Assembly: GCA_947172415.1 (NCBI GenBank)
Contig: OX359198.1
Span: 6,665,401-6,729,400, forward strand
Direction of reading: 5' to 3'
From: Chondrosia reniformis
Lineage: Eukaryota > Porifera > Demospongiae > Chondrillida > Chondrillidae
Length of the DNA: 64,000 nucleotides
Numbering within the stretch: position 1 is the first letter of the stretch; every line of letters begins with the position of its first letter. The notes beneath the pieces were generated by a model. The model had not been told where the DNA came from, did not search any database, and worked only from the letters and a program-made list of their open reading frames with translations. The position numbers and the translations under genes are program-made. Shown here piece by piece: positions 46,701-56,128 of the stretch.

Positions 46701-49700
46701 ACTACGACTCAATATGCAATACTAGTGATACATGAATAATCTAACACATGCTATATCTACTTTAGAGTAAAAGGCCTATAGGGAACTAAACATAGTGAGA
46801 GCTTTGGATTAGGACACAAGAATTTTCTCCTTCTCCTTCCTCTTTTTCTTTGGCATATATGTGGCTAATACAAGGTGCATGCCAATACAGCAACTTACTT
46901 GTAAAAACTTCAGTAGACACTGATAAGGTTTATTACTCATTCGGATTGAAAACTTGTTCTTATTAAAGGATTCCACAAGGTCGTTGCCATGGAAATGGTC
47001 TGAGGACGTTATGGATTTTAGGCGACTTATTTCTGCACTGTAAAAGGATTCCTGGTCTTTGTGGTGAAGAGAGAAGAATTCCTGGGCTGTAGAAAGACAC
47101 ATGATTCAGAATGACCAGCTCCTCTACAGGACATAGAAGACACCTGCCTTGTAAGACCATTCTAAAAGATTATCCTGTTAATAATTTAAGTGATAATTAA
47201 ACCACAAGTAATTATTCTCGAACATCAGGAAGAGGGAAAGTATGAAAGATGCAATTTCAAGGAATTGTACCAAGGACAGCCAGTTATGGCTACCAACCAG
47301 TGCTCTGGGAATTTACGTTTGCCTCTTTTACTAGCTACATAGTGTGTAATTAATCTCAAACAAATATTAACAATATTATGTAACTAATTTTTAGTGCTTT
47401 CACTCATCTAAAATATGACTGCAATGGCTTGATAACATTCACATATACATAAACAGCCAATAAAATTCAATTTATCACTTGAGTATAGATTCATCTATCT
47501 TTAATTGAGTTAACAAATATGAAACTACTTTCAAGATTGTTAAATCTAAGCCATATACCATTATACCATCTAGTCCCATACTGATTATGATGTCTATTAT
47601 TGCATTATCATTGGACATACAGAAAGGGTAAAATACAGAGGACTATATACACTGCAACTACGATGGGAACTACGTGACTATTAATTACTTGTAACCCATA
47701 ATTCAATTCTAAAGATACAAATGTGTCAAAATTATCTACCTAAAATTGAACATGAAAGGAATATATTATCTTACATTGTATAACATTATCATTATTAAAA
47801 GGTTACCAAACAAATACCTGTGGCCTATAATAAATCTCAACCTAATGGAGTTACTGTACGTACGTAGGAGATATTCTATATATTCTTAAGTAATAAGTCA
47901 GGATACATATATTTACCTTCATTTACATATCCCCCTGCTGTCAGGTCAAGGTACAAGTATACAAAGATAGGAAGTAACAATTGGCAATATTCACTCTAAC
48001 AAGAGAGGATAAAAATATATGTAAAATGTTCTTTAACATTCAAAACTGCATATAAAATTTGTCATGTTCTGCATGTTCTGCATGTTCTGCCGATCTAGTA
48101 GATAACGCATAAAGATGGTTTCTTTCTTTATAGTAGATTATGAATAACGATCAAGAATTCATATTACAGCATACAGAGTGGACTCTGTATAGTATATATT
48201 GTAATTATAAATCAGTCACAAATGTCTAGTTCAAGTGCATTATTTAGATGGTTCATAATTATGAATGCATAAAAATATTAGCTCCGAACTGGTTATTGCA
48301 TTCTCACCCTGTACATGTCCAATGAAGATTCAATAAATTCTTTTAATCTAAAAAAAGGACGAGATATCTTAGTAGAATGCACCACATTAATTTTGATTGG
48401 TACATTTATGTCTCTTGTGAAGAGAATTGAGTGGGGTCAAAGTTCTTTTGATAGTAGCAAGAGGTATACCTTGTCACTCATAGGAAAGGTTGATAAATAG
48501 ACATGTTTTACATGAGTGTGATCTTGATATCGACTTTTCAAACGTGCTGTTATGTGTATATAATAGAATAAGGATTTCACACTGTTATGTGTATATACTC
48601 AATCAAAATATTTTGCAGGCAGAAGTCAAATTTAAAAGAGAGAAATAGATTGAAAAAAGTTTGTAATTAGACAACATGTTTCAGCAATATACTAAATTTA
48701 AAGTCCACTAATATTTAAGTGTGTATCAATTAGATAGATCTGCACATTTACCTTACTAATTTGCTACCAGGATTGGCTTCTGTAAAAATCGTATTAAAAT
48801 CACCTGTTGCTAAATCTACAACATTAATATATGTATGAGATTAAGGTCAGTGTGTGCGTACCTACACTCGACAACGATAAGGCCATAAACCAATTAACTT
48901 ATTTTCGGACTTATGTAACTACTGGTAACAGGGTGTCATCGATCTGAGACAATAATCCGCTTTGTCTTAATTCGATCATTTTAATTATTATCTTTATGTA
49001 GAGGAACTGAGCAAATGTTTTTTTAACAGCTGTGATGTAATACTGTTTTGACAACTAACAAATAAAACTTATTAGTGTGGAAAATGAACTAAGCGTGATC
49101 TTTTTAAGGCAATGATATCAACTGAAACATGTGGCTTAGTTAGCCAATAAGGGAGTACCACATACGAGACAGTCGATCTAGCCATTAATAATTTGATAAA
49201 CAAAAGCATTGTTGTTTGAGCTGTGACCTAAGCTACTGAGTGGCAAAATTCTCGAAATTTGTATTACCATGCCAAAAGTTGCATGAGGTAAATTTAATAA
49301 TGTTGGAGGTATTCAAGCCACTGCTTGTCACAAACTACTGTATATCCCATCACAACCATTGGATTACATCATTAATGCAATTTATAGAGATGTATTGAAT
49401 TGTTTCATTGTTACAGCTGATTGGTATGAGACGTGTGTTTTAATGCCAGTTAATGACTGTGACTTGATATAGTAATGACCATGTTGAAGGATTAAAGAAA
49501 GAGTTAAGATATTTTGTATCCAACAGAAAAACAGATTTAATTTTCATATATACTACATGGTATCCTAAGTAGTGTTACTCAATAGATCAAGGGCATATAG
49601 AATATAACTTTTCTTGCATATATGTATACTAGAGATTGACAGGTTACTAATATATGATGTTATAACTGCCACATTTTGTAGAGTTCCATTTTTGCAAATT

Positions 49701-52700
49701 TGTGTGAGTACCAGCTGTTTGTCAAAAAGTAAGCTTTGTAATAACCCATCTATGTACGTATATACCATACACTTCTAAGCTTAAAAAGCCAGAACAGGAT
49801 TAAACTACATATGAACCAGAGCTATAGTGTATTGCTGGACTTGCTCAATAACACAAGTAAGCTTGAGATAGTCTACAGTGTCTTTATATACTGCATTACA
49901 GCATCACCATTACTTGAGAGCCGTACTCTCTGATAAAAATTAATAATAATGCCACATCTTCTACTGAAGAATAGAACTATGTACTGTACATGTGTAGTAT
50001 CGATATACATATTGTTTTTATCTTCAAAGCAGCTACAAATCTACCTTCACACCAGAGCAGAGAACAACTGTTCTTTATAAACAGATTGGCACATGCTTTG
50101 AGATTGAATACGTACATAAAAACACTTTCCCAAAATGGAAACTTTTTGATGCAGGTGATACAAAAGCTCAAATTTGGCCTAAAGCAAACTCTAAGAATGG
50201 GGCCTATAAAAGCTATGAGATTACAATTGTATATATGAAAGTAGGTAAGTTAGGGTGCAGCCTTTTGAGGCCTTGGTGAGCCAGCAAGTGAACTTTCTGG
50301 AGATCCTGAAGCACTCTTGCTCATCTCTTCAATGGTGAAATTTGTTGGTATGTAGCTGTTGGGGTGAGTGGAGTGTAAGGAACTATTCTCACTGGATGTC
50401 GAGGAGACTGGAGAATCTGAGACACTCTTCTCATATTCTAGAGAGCTGGTGGAATGACCTTTTTCCTTCTGCCTTTTGTTGCAAAACCAAACTCGTACCT
50501 CTTCGGGTAGCATGTCGAGCTCTCTAGCTATGTCTTCAATAGATGTACGAGTTGGTTTAGGGTCTCTGAGAAAAGCATCATTTAGAACTCGTTTGGCTGG
50601 TGGAGCAAAGACGGCTCTCTTCTTTCTTTTCCTGTTGGTGTAGTTCAAGGCAGAACCTTGAAGGGAGAGGTGAGCAGTAGAGGGCAATGTCTCTATGTTG
50701 GTTAGAGCACCTTGAGGATATCGCTCGGCTTGTTTCAACCATGCTGATAGTACATCGCGGATGGAGGCGGCATTCCTGGGACTAAGTTGCATCTGCTCAA
50801 AGCGTGAGATAGTACTTTGTGCAAAGTTGGCAAATCCCATCTTGGCCAGTGAAACCCCTACGGCTCCTTGTGTGTAACCCAAGGCAATCCTTCTCCTTCT
50901 GAATTCAGCTGCAAATGATCTCAAATCAGCAATGGATGGTTGATTTCCTTCACCACCCTCTGATGAGTCCATGGTGGAATATTCTGCTTCTGTGATGTCT
51001 GCAATTGGAGGTGAGCTAGTGTCACTGGAGGACATTCTGAGGTCTCTTCCTACCGAGAATGGGGATGCTTCAGGCATTCCAGGAAACTGTGATGTTGCCA
51101 ATACTGGACTTGTAACATTTGCTGTGGTTGGTTTTAGAGAAACTAAGGATTGGAGGATGAAGGGTGGTTGCGTAATTCTACCCAATTGTTGAGTAACCAC
51201 AGGCTGTGGCACAAGAGTAAGAAATGGAGTAATGAGAGGTCGGGCAGGGGCAGAAGTAATACCACTTGTGACAGTGGGAAAGATAAATGGTGCCACTATT
51301 TGTGGAGGAGTGTTAATCGATGTCGTAGGTAGATTGGCAGCTGCAAAGGTCAGAACAGACTCTGCTTCTGAGTGAGTGCTTGTCAGGGAAGTTCTCCTTG
51401 AATCTGTTGCCAAAGGCGATGCCAGGCATGCATGGATGGTTGGTGTACTCCTTGAAGATGGATCAGAGTGTTCATGAGATTGCTGGCACTGGGTGAAGTA
51501 GCCTGAATCTGCTGTGCCTCTATCGTCATCAGAAGCTTCAGAGAACTGTAATGGAGTTCTTGTCGTATTTGCATCAAGAGACATTTCACTGGCACTGTTT
51601 TCACTGCATAGGAAGAACAGAAAAGAAAACAGTCATTTTTGGCAAATGTAAAGAAAGTAAAACACAAATAGTAACATCTTTCCAGAACCTCTTCTCTAAG
51701 GGTATGGATGTCTTCAGTGAATGACATAAGAAGGGTAAATAAAGAGCCCAGACAATTCGGTAGGCAATTCGTTCTGACTTATTCTTCTATCAAAAGTTTT
51801 GGTGAAGTCAGCTCAGTTGAAAAGAACACAGAAGAAAGATCTTCACTAGACCATGATTTATCTAATTTACCACCTAATCTAGACAAAAGTTCCTCCTACC
51901 ACATCACATGTCTCCTTGTAATCGCCTGCAACCTCTTTTAGGTAAAAACGAGCACCAGAGGACTGTAAACCCTTTGAAGTTTCACTCACCTTTGCAAAGA
52001 TACAAACTACAGAAGTGATGACTTCAAAATAACTCGAATGGTGGTAACCAAGAGAATGAAGTCACAGGAATCAATGCATGGCCACTGGATTATTAGAAAT
52101 TTAAAAAAAACTATAAAGTAATACACCGGTCTCTACTTGGCTATGGCCTGTGATGTCACAAAGCCATAGAGTGCTACAATGAATGACATCATAACTAACC
52201 ACTACAAACAGTGGCTAATTTTACCATTGGCTATATGTACAACCAAAAAAGGCAATATGTAATGAATTTGATTATCCTATGAATACAATTAATGAGCAAC
52301 ACTCCAACACATGTGTATACATGTTGTACCCATTACCAGGACAACAAGCTGATAATGGGGGAATTATCTTCTGGAGCACAATTGCTGTCCTTTTATCCTG
52401 GGCTGACGGTATGTCATGGCAATGGGGTGTAAATCAGACGCGAGAACTTCCGTCAAAATAATTACTTAGTGTTCTGTGTTATAACTATTACATAGCGGAC
52501 AGTCTCACACTCCACTAATTACAACTTTAAAAATACAGTCTGTTGGCTGTGTTAAGAGTATGCAGGTCAGAAGTATAAAAAAGAAGTTTCTTTAATCTAG
52601 CCATATCAATTTCTGTGCAAAATTGCTGGCTGCAAGTGGAAGTTTGACATAAACACTGACACTACTGAATTTAGCAAAAATTACCAGCGCTTTTCTAGGA

Positions 52701-55700
52701 AATACACTAAGAGCAAATTTTGCTTAATATAAGTGTACATAGTTATGTATATACGTATATCAAGGGTATCAGTTGAAGTGATGCAAGGGAAATACTTGTA
52801 ACTAAATGTCTTACCTCTGATAATTCAGCCGGCATTCCTCAGGATTGCTAGGTAAGGGATAAGAAAGTATTTATATACTTTTATTACATGCTCATTAAGT
52901 ATCTCATTTAAAGCAATTAAATGGATTATTATAACTAATTATGTCAATTAGGCTGACATAAATCAGTGTAAAAGAATCTGCTTGCACTTACAACCTTAGC
53001 ATAACACAAGTTTGCTAAAATTATATCTACACACATTTTTATGTGTGTACTTCAAACTTTGGATTTTAAAAAAAGGTCATACCTATGCTTACATAACTAT
53101 ACATAAATAAACAACAAAAGTAAGGCATTTATTATGAGTGATTAGGTACATAGATAGTAGTGTGTTTAACACACTAGCAACAAATTATCTTCCACTGCCA
53201 TTTAGCAGCTGCACTTTATTAATCATCTAACAATGACTTCAAACATGAAAGCATTCGCCAACTAGGCAATAACTACTGATATCATTCATCAAGTTACCAG
53301 GTAGTGACATAATATCTACGTTGCCTGGCACCCACCAGGTAGTGATATCATACATCTGTTGCCTAGTAACTAACCTATACATATGTAGGTACAAAATGGC
53401 TGTATAGCAGTGACTGTGCAATATTCACAACCCACATGAGAAGCATATGTGTTCTATTTTTTTAATTATTGGATATGGTACAATTTCATGTAATAAGTAA
53501 TATACACTGTTGGATGGTCCCTAAACTACCAGTTCATCCATCAATAGAATATGTTAGCAAACAAGCAGTGATTAACCTTTTATATAAACGGAGTAATAGG
53601 GATATAAACTGAACCAAGCTACGTGTATGAATATGTAGATCATTATAGGGAAAACGTAGTGACAATAATTGAAAAATGGCTGCCTCAAAGGTGACGACTA
53701 CTTTAGTATATGACTTGTACTGACACTCAAACAATTAAACTTCCTAAAATTCCATGCATATTTGTATCTTTAGTATCGATAGTATCTTTAGCAAAATAAA
53801 AGAACTTTGAAAGAACACTTAAATTTGTAGGGTAAAGCTGTTTTTTTCTCACAAAATTATTCTGGGCAACTTAACGGCCTAAAAACCTCAAAGAGCTACA
53901 AATGTGAAACACACACAGTAAAGGTTAATAATAACAAAATGGCTACCATCACTTGATTGGTGGACAAACACACATAACAAATAACTGGCAATCTATGCCA
54001 GTTGAGGTGCAAGTCACACACTACATTGATTTTAAATTTTATAGTAATTATGAGGCATCTTGAATAATGTTTCTAACTATTCACTTCCCATTGTTTGTTT
54101 ACATTGCCTATACAAAAACAAACTGCCAGGAGACACAAGTCTGGCACCGCTCCAAATATGGTGCTACAGGATACACCTCTACACAATCTTATCTATAGCT
54201 ATTTATCATAAAACAACAATATAAACATAATACAATTACAAACAAACTACAGTTGGCAGGCAGTTACATAAAAAGGTTCTGCAACTACATGTATCATTAA
54301 AGAGCCAAAACTGAAACTGAATGAGAAGAAAATGACTCAATGATTCCTAAACCTACGTACACCTTTGTACTTCCTAATTCCTAAAGTGATTAAGAAGCAT
54401 TAAATTCTCCAACTTTTCAAGTTTCAGTTAATATACAGGAAAACAGAACTCAATGGATACTACGTTAGCATCAAGTATTAAAACTTCCAAAGCTTTTCTT
54501 AAAGGGAATATACGTAGCAGCTTCCATAATCTCACATGTAAAATTTGGAACAGAAGAAAGGGGATATCAGGCCTAAGACAGCTCAATGATCTAAAGCATA
54601 ATTACTACATGACTGAATTCTTTATGACCACTTCACTAAGGATAATAGCTAGGCGAAAACCAGACCACTTTAATGCCAGACAGAAGTGAAGCAAATAAAA
54701 ACTTCTCAACACTGTACATGCATAGATAAGTGTCTCTTAAGGAATTACAGAAGTGACCAGTTTAATAAACAGTTTTCAAAATGTACGTAGTTTCTTTGGT
54801 ATTTTGAAGACATCATTGTATGACTGTAAGTATGTATGTAGGTGGATACAGCCCGGTCAGGAGCCTCAACTAATCAGTGATTCATCAGGCAAATTTTTTC
54901 TATAAAATCGTCTTATAAATGAAAAAGTTTTACAAGGTAAATAATCATGTACGTACTAGTAGTAGCTAAGGAAAAACTAAACAAAAGTGGACAGCTTCAT
55001 AAGATTAATGAAACGTCAAATGGCATGACTCCATCACCTCTCCTACAACACTGCTTTCAACATCAAAGCCTTGTGAGAAATACATACAAAGCTGTGGTAG
55101 CACTTGTACATACGTATAACAAAATCTTGACATCATTTAATTACCAACTATAACTTAAATGACTACAGTACATATCTCATACGTACGTACATACATACAT
55201 ACAGAGGTGAGTACCTCTTTGTTGCTGAATAAAGAGATGCATGGTTTCCTTCAGATCCACTTTGCTGGTATAGGCCTGCTTCCTTCTTCAAAGCATCTGC
55301 TGTCATCTGATTGGACGAGACAATAAAAAGGGTGGAGTTGAATTCAATTAGCCAGTTTGCCACAGAAAAGCCAGAACTAATAAATCTCTTTAGCTTAGCT
55401 ACATATAGCAAATCAAACCAGAATCCATTTCAGAGAGTTTTTTTTATTTGGCTTATGTAATATACGTATACCGCATAAAAAGTTAAGTTTCAAGTAACTT
55501 ATCACAGTATCTGATAACAAAAATATTAGTTCAACCATCTATGGTTCAACTTAACAAATGAAAAATCGCATGTTTACAAGCTATAGTCAATCAGTAACGT
55601 AATCTATCGCAGATTAGATTTGAGCCTAATTCGTGGAATGACACAGGCAAGAACTCGTAGCTAGTCCATATGAAGATATGTACTCAAACAGTACTGCATA

Positions 55701-55806
55701 CAACGTGGGCCGCGCAAGGCTACTAAGAAACGCTTACTGTCAAGTTGGATTGCTTGAGGAATCTGAGTACGGCTGCTAAGTACTGCTGGTCCATTTGTTC
55801 AGCCAT
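40733..55806 (-). CDS. TAF5: TAF5, TFIID/SAGA WD40 scaffold subunit
   Basis: Core TFIID subunit. Exons in transcript order: 55738-55806, 55215-55306, 52815-52847 (tentative 33-nt exon), 47917-47993, 46899-47086, 46546-46600, 46047-46243, 44645-44739, 44244-44363, 43141-43317, 42318-42424, 41753-41946, 41182-41350, 40733-40953; 597 residues if all are right. LisH motif: YLAAVLRFLKQSNLT then ALKKEAGL. NTD2: LLLPIFVYLYLDL, EFFSLHHKD, NHFNITVFDGDPRS. Linker KKKKAKK. Then DNLPSICFYTILNASDRLTG and WD repeats including YKGHNYPVWSVDYSPLGYYF, VRLWDVLTGECVRI and ASGGQDKCVKVW. Human TAF5 is 800 residues; the N-terminus and the C-terminal tail after the last WD are shorter here. ATG 55806 is the first in-frame Met, but the frame is open for 55 further codons upstream. 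The exon 47917 acceptor was chosen to keep phase, and one NTD2 helix seems missing. A POU gene lies inside the intron 47994-52814. Confidence 0.85.
41368..41608 (-). repeat. Dispersed repeat family A, copy 7 (full length)
   Basis: Almost identical to 8060-8301 reversed. It occupies most of the TAF5 intron 41351-41752, beginning 18 bp past the acceptor-side exon boundary; (CATA)n follows its other end. Confidence 0.87.
42558..43085. repeat. 20-bp G-rich minisatellite with G-quadruplex spacing
   Basis: About 26 copies of GGGAGTGGTTGGGAGGAGAT, with periodic variants (GAGAGAAGT, GGGGAT, GGTGAT), in the TAF5 intron 42425-43140. Each unit holds two GGG tracts separated by exactly 7 bases on both sides, so the array repeatedly satisfies G3N7G3N7G3N7G3 on the plus strand, which is the template strand of TAF5. 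Long open frames in five of six frames are artefacts. Confidence 0.93.
43537..44213. mobile_element. MITE-like element carrying a 33/37-bp minisatellite
   Basis: Left end GCAGCGAAACCTGCCTAATC, right end TTCACACAAGTTTCATTGTA (reverse complement begins TACAATGAAACTTGTGTGAA), an imperfect inverted pair related to the family at 5161. The inner region from about 43690 to 44190 is roughly 14 tandem units, ACAAGTGGTTGTCCTAGAGA plus GGTAACTA or GGTACCTA, in 33- and 37-bp versions that alternate. It lies in the TAF5 intron 43318-44243. Confidence 0.6.
45565..46040. repeat. 22-bp minisatellite GGGGAGGGGCTAGTGACTGT
   Basis: About 20 copies, plus a longer variant unit with GATTGCTTGTATGGG at the left end, in the TAF5 intron 44740-46046. 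The array stops about 10 bp from the splice donor of exon 46047-46243, so it is transcribed right next to the 5' splice site. Confidence 0.92.
46731..46845 (+). repeat. Dispersed repeat family A, copy 8 (truncated)
   Basis: ACATGCTATATCTACTTTAG, GGCCTATAGGGAACTAAACA and GAGAGCTTTGGATTAGG match family A. In a TAF5 intron. Confidence 0.7.
47186..47310 (-). mobile_element. Family B SINE-like copy (diverged)
   Basis: Contains AGTGATAATTAAACCACAAG and, further on, CAAGGACAGCCAGTTATGGC and ACCAGTGCTCTG, aligning with 9751-9892 in the same orientation. In the TAF5 intron 47087-47916. Confidence 0.6.
47994..50249. other. Long TAF5 intron, part downstream of the POU gene
   Basis: AT-rich sequence with no coding region I can support. 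It includes the POU 3' untranslated sequence and a triple repeat TGTTCTGCA at about 48065-48090. One weak possible minus-strand exon at 48770-48800 was not accepted. Confidence 0.5.
50250..51584 (-). CDS. POU homeobox transcription factor
   Basis: Sequence-specific transcription factor; 444 residues in one uninterrupted coding exon. N-terminal two-fifths is Ser/Thr/Pro-rich, likely an activation region. POU-specific domain at about 218-291: IADLRSFAAEFRRRRIALGY, TQGAVG, STISRFEQMQLSPRNA, VLSAWLKQAE. Linker, then NRKRKKR and homeodomain at about 317-376 with the POU recognition helix EVRVWFCNKRQKEK; Cys50 is kept, while the usual WFCNRR reads WFCNKR. Class is uncertain: GYTQ in the POU-specific domain and the linker length recall class I, other positions class VI. 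An acceptor-like TATGCAG stands just before the start codon, so a 5' exon, probably noncoding, is expected upstream. The gene lies wholly inside a TAF5 intron on the same strand. Confidence 0.92.
   Translation of the reverse strand: MSLDANTTRTPLQFSEASDDDRGTADSGYFTQCQQSHEHSDPSSRSTPTIHACLASPLATDSRRTSLTSTHSEAESVLTFAAANLPTTSINTPPQIVAPFIFPTVTSGITSAPARPLITPFLTLVPQPVVTQQLGRITQPPFILQSLVSLKPTTANVTSPVLATSQFPGMPEASPFSVGRDLRMSSSDTSSPPIADITEAEYSTMDSSEGGEGNQPSIADLRSFAAEFRRRRIALGYTQGAVGVSLAKMGFANFAQSTISRFEQMQLSPRNAASIRDVLSAWLKQAERYPQGALTNIETLPSTAHLSLQGSALNYTNRKRKKRAVFAPPAKRVLNDAFLRDPKPTRTSIEDIARELDMLPEEVRVWFCNKRQKEKGHSTSSLEYEKSVSDSPVSSTSSENSSLHSTHPNSYIPTNFTIEEMSKSASGSPESSLAGSPRPQKAAP
51585..52814. other. 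Upstream region of the nested POU gene
   Basis: Probably holds the POU 5' UTR exon(s) and promoter within the TAF5 intron. A minus-strand stretch at about 51680-51730 (MSFTEDIHTLREEV) is open but could not be joined in phase to either gene. Nothing else recognised. Confidence 0.4.
52848..55214. other. TAF5 intron, no gene recognised
   Basis: About 2.4 kb of AT-rich sequence with CTACGTACGT-type simple repeats. The longest open frames (for example 54453-54689 plus) show no coding character or recognisable motif. Confidence 0.5.
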
Positions 55807-56128
55807 TGTCTCTTCACTGTATACTTGAGAATGGATGACGACGAGTTGTCGATAAACTTGGAGGATACGCTTCAAACTCTTTAAAGAAAGAGGGTGTAGG
55901 AATTCTTCTTCACCAGTGTCAAAAAGGGACACAAGGTCAGGAACTTTAACAGGCAAGAAGTTTGCCAAAATCTAAACTTGGTTAACGGCTTCTTGTGCTA
56001 CGGCACGAGTCTTGCGGAATATGCGGAAGAATACGAAAAATGACGCATTTCAATAAGAGGGCGGTATCCTTAAAAAAAGAAAAACATTCCGGGAATTACT
56101 CTAGAAGTTGCCCAAGTGGAAGCAAGGC
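55807..56128. promoter_or_regulatory. Bidirectional promoter, TAF5 / CASC3
   Basis: 322 bp between divergent start codons. It is CpG-containing (GGCTTCTTGTGCTACGGCAC, TTGCGGAATATGCGGAAG) and has a tract of A bases near 56070. On the TAF5 side the frame stays open back to an AG at 55980, so part of this interval may be TAF5 coding sequence. Confidence 0.5.

Noticed and set aside
48770-48800. Possible short minus-strand TAF5 exon (ANPGSKLV)
   Set aside because: Its phase does not fit between the neighbouring TAF5 exons.
51660-51730. Candidate extra exon for TAF5 NTD2 or POU (MSFTEDIHTLREEV)
   Set aside because: No usable donor in the needed phase for either gene; left as unexplained.
54453-54689. 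78-codon plus-strand frame
   Set aside because: No motif, no splice partners, lies in a TAF5 intron.
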